DNA of 6,518 bases, from NCBI GenBank assembly GCA_937996615.1, contig CALKVD010000100.1:1-6518 (forward strand), given 5' to 3'. The position numbers were made by a program, and so were the translations under genes. The DNA is from an uncultured Rickettsiales bacterium. GTDB taxonomy: Bacteria; Pseudomonadota; Alphaproteobacteria; Rickettsiales; Midichloriaceae. Positions 4,748 through 6,518 of the stretch are shown here, piece after piece (within the stretch, counting starts at the first letter, position 1; each line of letters opens with the position of its first letter). The notes under the pieces are model-generated. The model was not told the origin of the DNA. It made no database searches and saw only the letters and a list, made by a program, of their open reading frames with translations.

Positions 4748-6518
4748 TATACAAAAAGATTTTACCATCTTCTGCTTTTTTTAAAATTATTTTTAATCTT
4801 TTAGTATAAATTAAATCCTCTTTTTCCGAATGCATGACATATCCGACTTCATTATTCGAGGTGAATTTAAAGCCTTCTATCTTCTTCGAATGAGGATTTT
4901 TCGCCCATTCATCAATCGCTGCTCTATTATGAGAAATCGCTTTTGAGATAGCGTCTTGAGCAACATAATATTTGTTAAATTTTGATACTTTAGCAACATC
5001 ATTGGGATTTGCCGCCTTCATCTCCATCACTCTCTTTTTTATATCGACATAATCAGGCTTGATATGTCGTTCGATCGTATGACCGCCGTTAGGTCCACCC
5101 TCATGGTCACGAAGCTCCAACTTCCGATTCAACCATGCATTAGGGTGGCTGCTAAATCCTCGCACTGCAGATTTGATATAACTGGTTGTCACTGCAGCAC
5201 CATAACCAGCAGCTAAGGTTCCGATTACAGCTGTGGCTGCTAATGCTTCTGCTTCTTCGGTGGTTAGATCGTCCCATTGAGATAAGGCCCAATTGGTTAC
5301 CTCGTCTTTTATATTTTCGATCATGGCCTGGATATGCTCTCCAGCGATCTGATTCAATGCCGCCCCTTGGATTTCACCTCGCACAAAATTTAACAACCCA
5401 GGCAAGCCGCCACCTAAGATTGTTTGGAATACCCCACTTACTGCTGTCAACCCATACTCAGCAATCAACGGATATTCTTCTGCAAAATCTCCGTATGCTG
5501 AAATACATATCATGGCTTTTCTTGCCATAGCTTTGCCGACACTTACTTCACAAGCAGCAAACACGTCACTAAGACGTATCTCTTCCATATCAGTATCAGG
5601 TTTGGGATAGATTATATCATTTTCAACTCCTTCGCCTGAGCCAAAGATAGCACCCAATATCCTACTGAAAAATCCTGGTTTTGTTGCTTGGAGATCTTTA
5701 ATTTCTGTTATGGTTTGTATTTTACCATATCTTCCAATAATGCTGCTGATCATCTGCTTTATCTGCAGTTTAATACTATCAGCAATATCGGTTGCGACAT
5801 CAATTTGCTCGTTAAAAAGCTTGGTTAATTCTGCTATATCAGCTTTTAATGATGATAAAAATCCAGCTGTCTCTCTCACCTTTGCATTTGCTCCACCAAA
5901 TCTGTATGCACTCTTTAACACTGCAGTTTGTGTTTGATTATTTATTCCATATTTTAATCTAATTGGACCAAGAATTAATCTAGTTCTTTGACTATAATTT
6001 CTATTTTCATCTATTTTATAATAAAGACGTATTGCACCATTCGCAATCACAGATAAAGTTTTATTCTCAATTTCTGCTATGTCTTTGCTTGGAAAATTAC
6101 CATTCATGACATCGCTATTATCAAGAATTTTGCTTTTTGATATACCTAGCATGTCATATGATGGGCTCAAGTAATGGGATACAAAAAATCTATCATCTAA
6201 TCTCCATATTGTAGTTTCATCAAATGCTGCGATAAGATCCAACCATACTTCAGATTTTGCTGTATTTTTATCATATTTTTTAGTTAATTCCGTTATATAT
6301 CCAGCTGTTTTATTTTTTAGTAATTCTTTGCGATCATTATCATCCATACCATTGACAATAGTTCCACTATCAAAATCAAAAGTGTCAATATAACTTTGGA
6401 TAGCATGAATCAAGGCTATGCTATATGAGTAATCAAGCTTATAACCATCATCCTTCATAGGCGCCAATATCATCACGTTAGGAAAAAGAGGATGTGTTGG
6501 CTCACCATATTGTGTTTT
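4728..6518 (-). CDS. polymorphic toxin with C-terminal RNase A-like domain (5' end outside window)
   Basis: 596 codons are visible and the frame is open to the window edge. A GTG at 6474-6476 is a possible start, but it has no Shine-Dalgarno and sensible coding precedes it, so the gene is probably 5'-truncated by the window. Numbering from the edge, residues 1-290 are a region I do not recognise. Residues 359-379 and 424-448 are Gly/Ala-rich hydrophobic segments that might help membrane passage. The last ~130 residues match my knowledge of the bacterial CdiA-CT RNase A domain: GGHTIERH at 478-485, an Arg 11 residues after the second His (H485, R496), and the ending KIFLYTAYPIE with T591 and Y593. 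In the Y. kristensenii toxin I recall His175, Arg186, Thr276 and Tyr278 as active-site residues, which have the same H-to-R and T-x-Y spacing. Predicted role: an RNA-cutting toxin delivered to competitors or host cells. The delivery route is unknown; no haemagglutinin repeats, Rhs repeats or signal peptide are visible. Confidence 0.8.
   Translation of the reverse strand, partial: KTQYGEPTHPLFPNVMILAPMKDDGYKLDYSYSIALIHAIQSYIDTFDFDSGTIVNGMDDNDRKELLKNKTAGYITELTKKYDKNTAKSEVWLDLIAAFDETTIWRLDDRFFVSHYLSPSYDMLGISKSKILDNSDVMNGNFPSKDIAEIENKTLSVIANGAIRLYYKIDENRNYSQRTRLILGPIRLKYGINNQTQTAVLKSAYRFGGANAKVRETAGFLSSLKADIAELTKLFNEQIDVATDIADSIKLQIKQMISSIIGRYGKIQTITEIKDLQATKPGFFSRILGAIFGSGEGVENDIIYPKPDTDMEEIRLSDVFAACEVSVGKAMARKAMICISAYGDFAEEYPLIAEYGLTAVSGVFQTILGGGLPGLLNFVRGEIQGAALNQIAGEHIQAMIENIKDEVTNWALSQWDDLTTEEAEALAATAVIGTLAAGYGAAVTTSYIKSAVRGFSSHPNAWLNRKLELRDHEGGPNGGHTIERHIKPDYVDIKKRVMEMKAANPNDVAKVSKFNKYYVAQDAISKAISHNRAAIDEWAKNPHSKKIEGFKFTSNNEVGYVMHSEKEDLIYTKRLKIILKKAEDGKIFLYTAYPIE

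Noticed and set aside
3393..4751. The repeated array as a CRISPR
   Set aside because: The 24-bp copies are spaced 387 and 560 bases apart and are coding/RBS sequence, not regularly spaced short spacers.
5604..5630. VEND sequence in the toxin (visible residues 298-301) resembling the VENN boundary motif of CdiA proteins
   Set aside because: It is one residue off the motif and no surrounding pretoxin domain can be recognised. The distance to the C-terminus (about 300 residues) is compatible, but a four-residue match is not evidence.
5186..5937. Plus-strand frames of 114 and 75 codons
   Set aside because: Both are antisense to the large toxin gene, with low-complexity Leu/Ile/Ser-rich translations typical of shadow frames.

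Overview
The window is AT-rich and densely coding. An AT-rich genome carrying a GST, a class II fumarase and a toxin array, with some starts lacking a Shine-Dalgarno sequence, would fit a host-associated alphaproteobacterium of the Rickettsiales/Holosporales kind. That placement is an inference from composition and protein flavour, not a proof.

Left part (1-3367, + strand): three housekeeping-type genes lie in a row. They are a GST-fold protein with an N-terminal CPFS motif, a complete class II fumarase (fumC), and a four-helix membrane protein of unknown function with a periplasmic beta-rich domain that faintly resembles DUF4436. fumC and the membrane gene each have a recognisable sigma70-type promoter. 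The membrane gene also has a perfect 9-bp inverted repeat ending one base before its ATG.

Right part (3393-6518, - strand): this is a polymorphic toxin/immunity locus that converges on the housekeeping block. A large toxin gene enters from beyond the right edge (its frame is open to base 6518). It ends in a domain that I read as the bacterial RNase A-like toxin domain first described at the C-terminus of Yersinia kristensenii CdiA, with His, Arg, Thr and Tyr at matching spacings. Its cognate immunity gene follows after 8 bases.

Downstream come two more immunity genes of the same broad CdiI-like family. Each is preceded by a broken-off 3' tail of another RNase toxin: one readable for at least 43 residues, one only about 12 codons long and frameshifted. 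A 24-bp repeat covering the last toxin codons, the stop and the ribosome binding site of the following immunity gene is present at all three junctions. The layout reads as a record of successive toxin replacements: the intact toxin is the current one, and the downstream cassettes are orphan immunity genes that keep the tails of their former partners.
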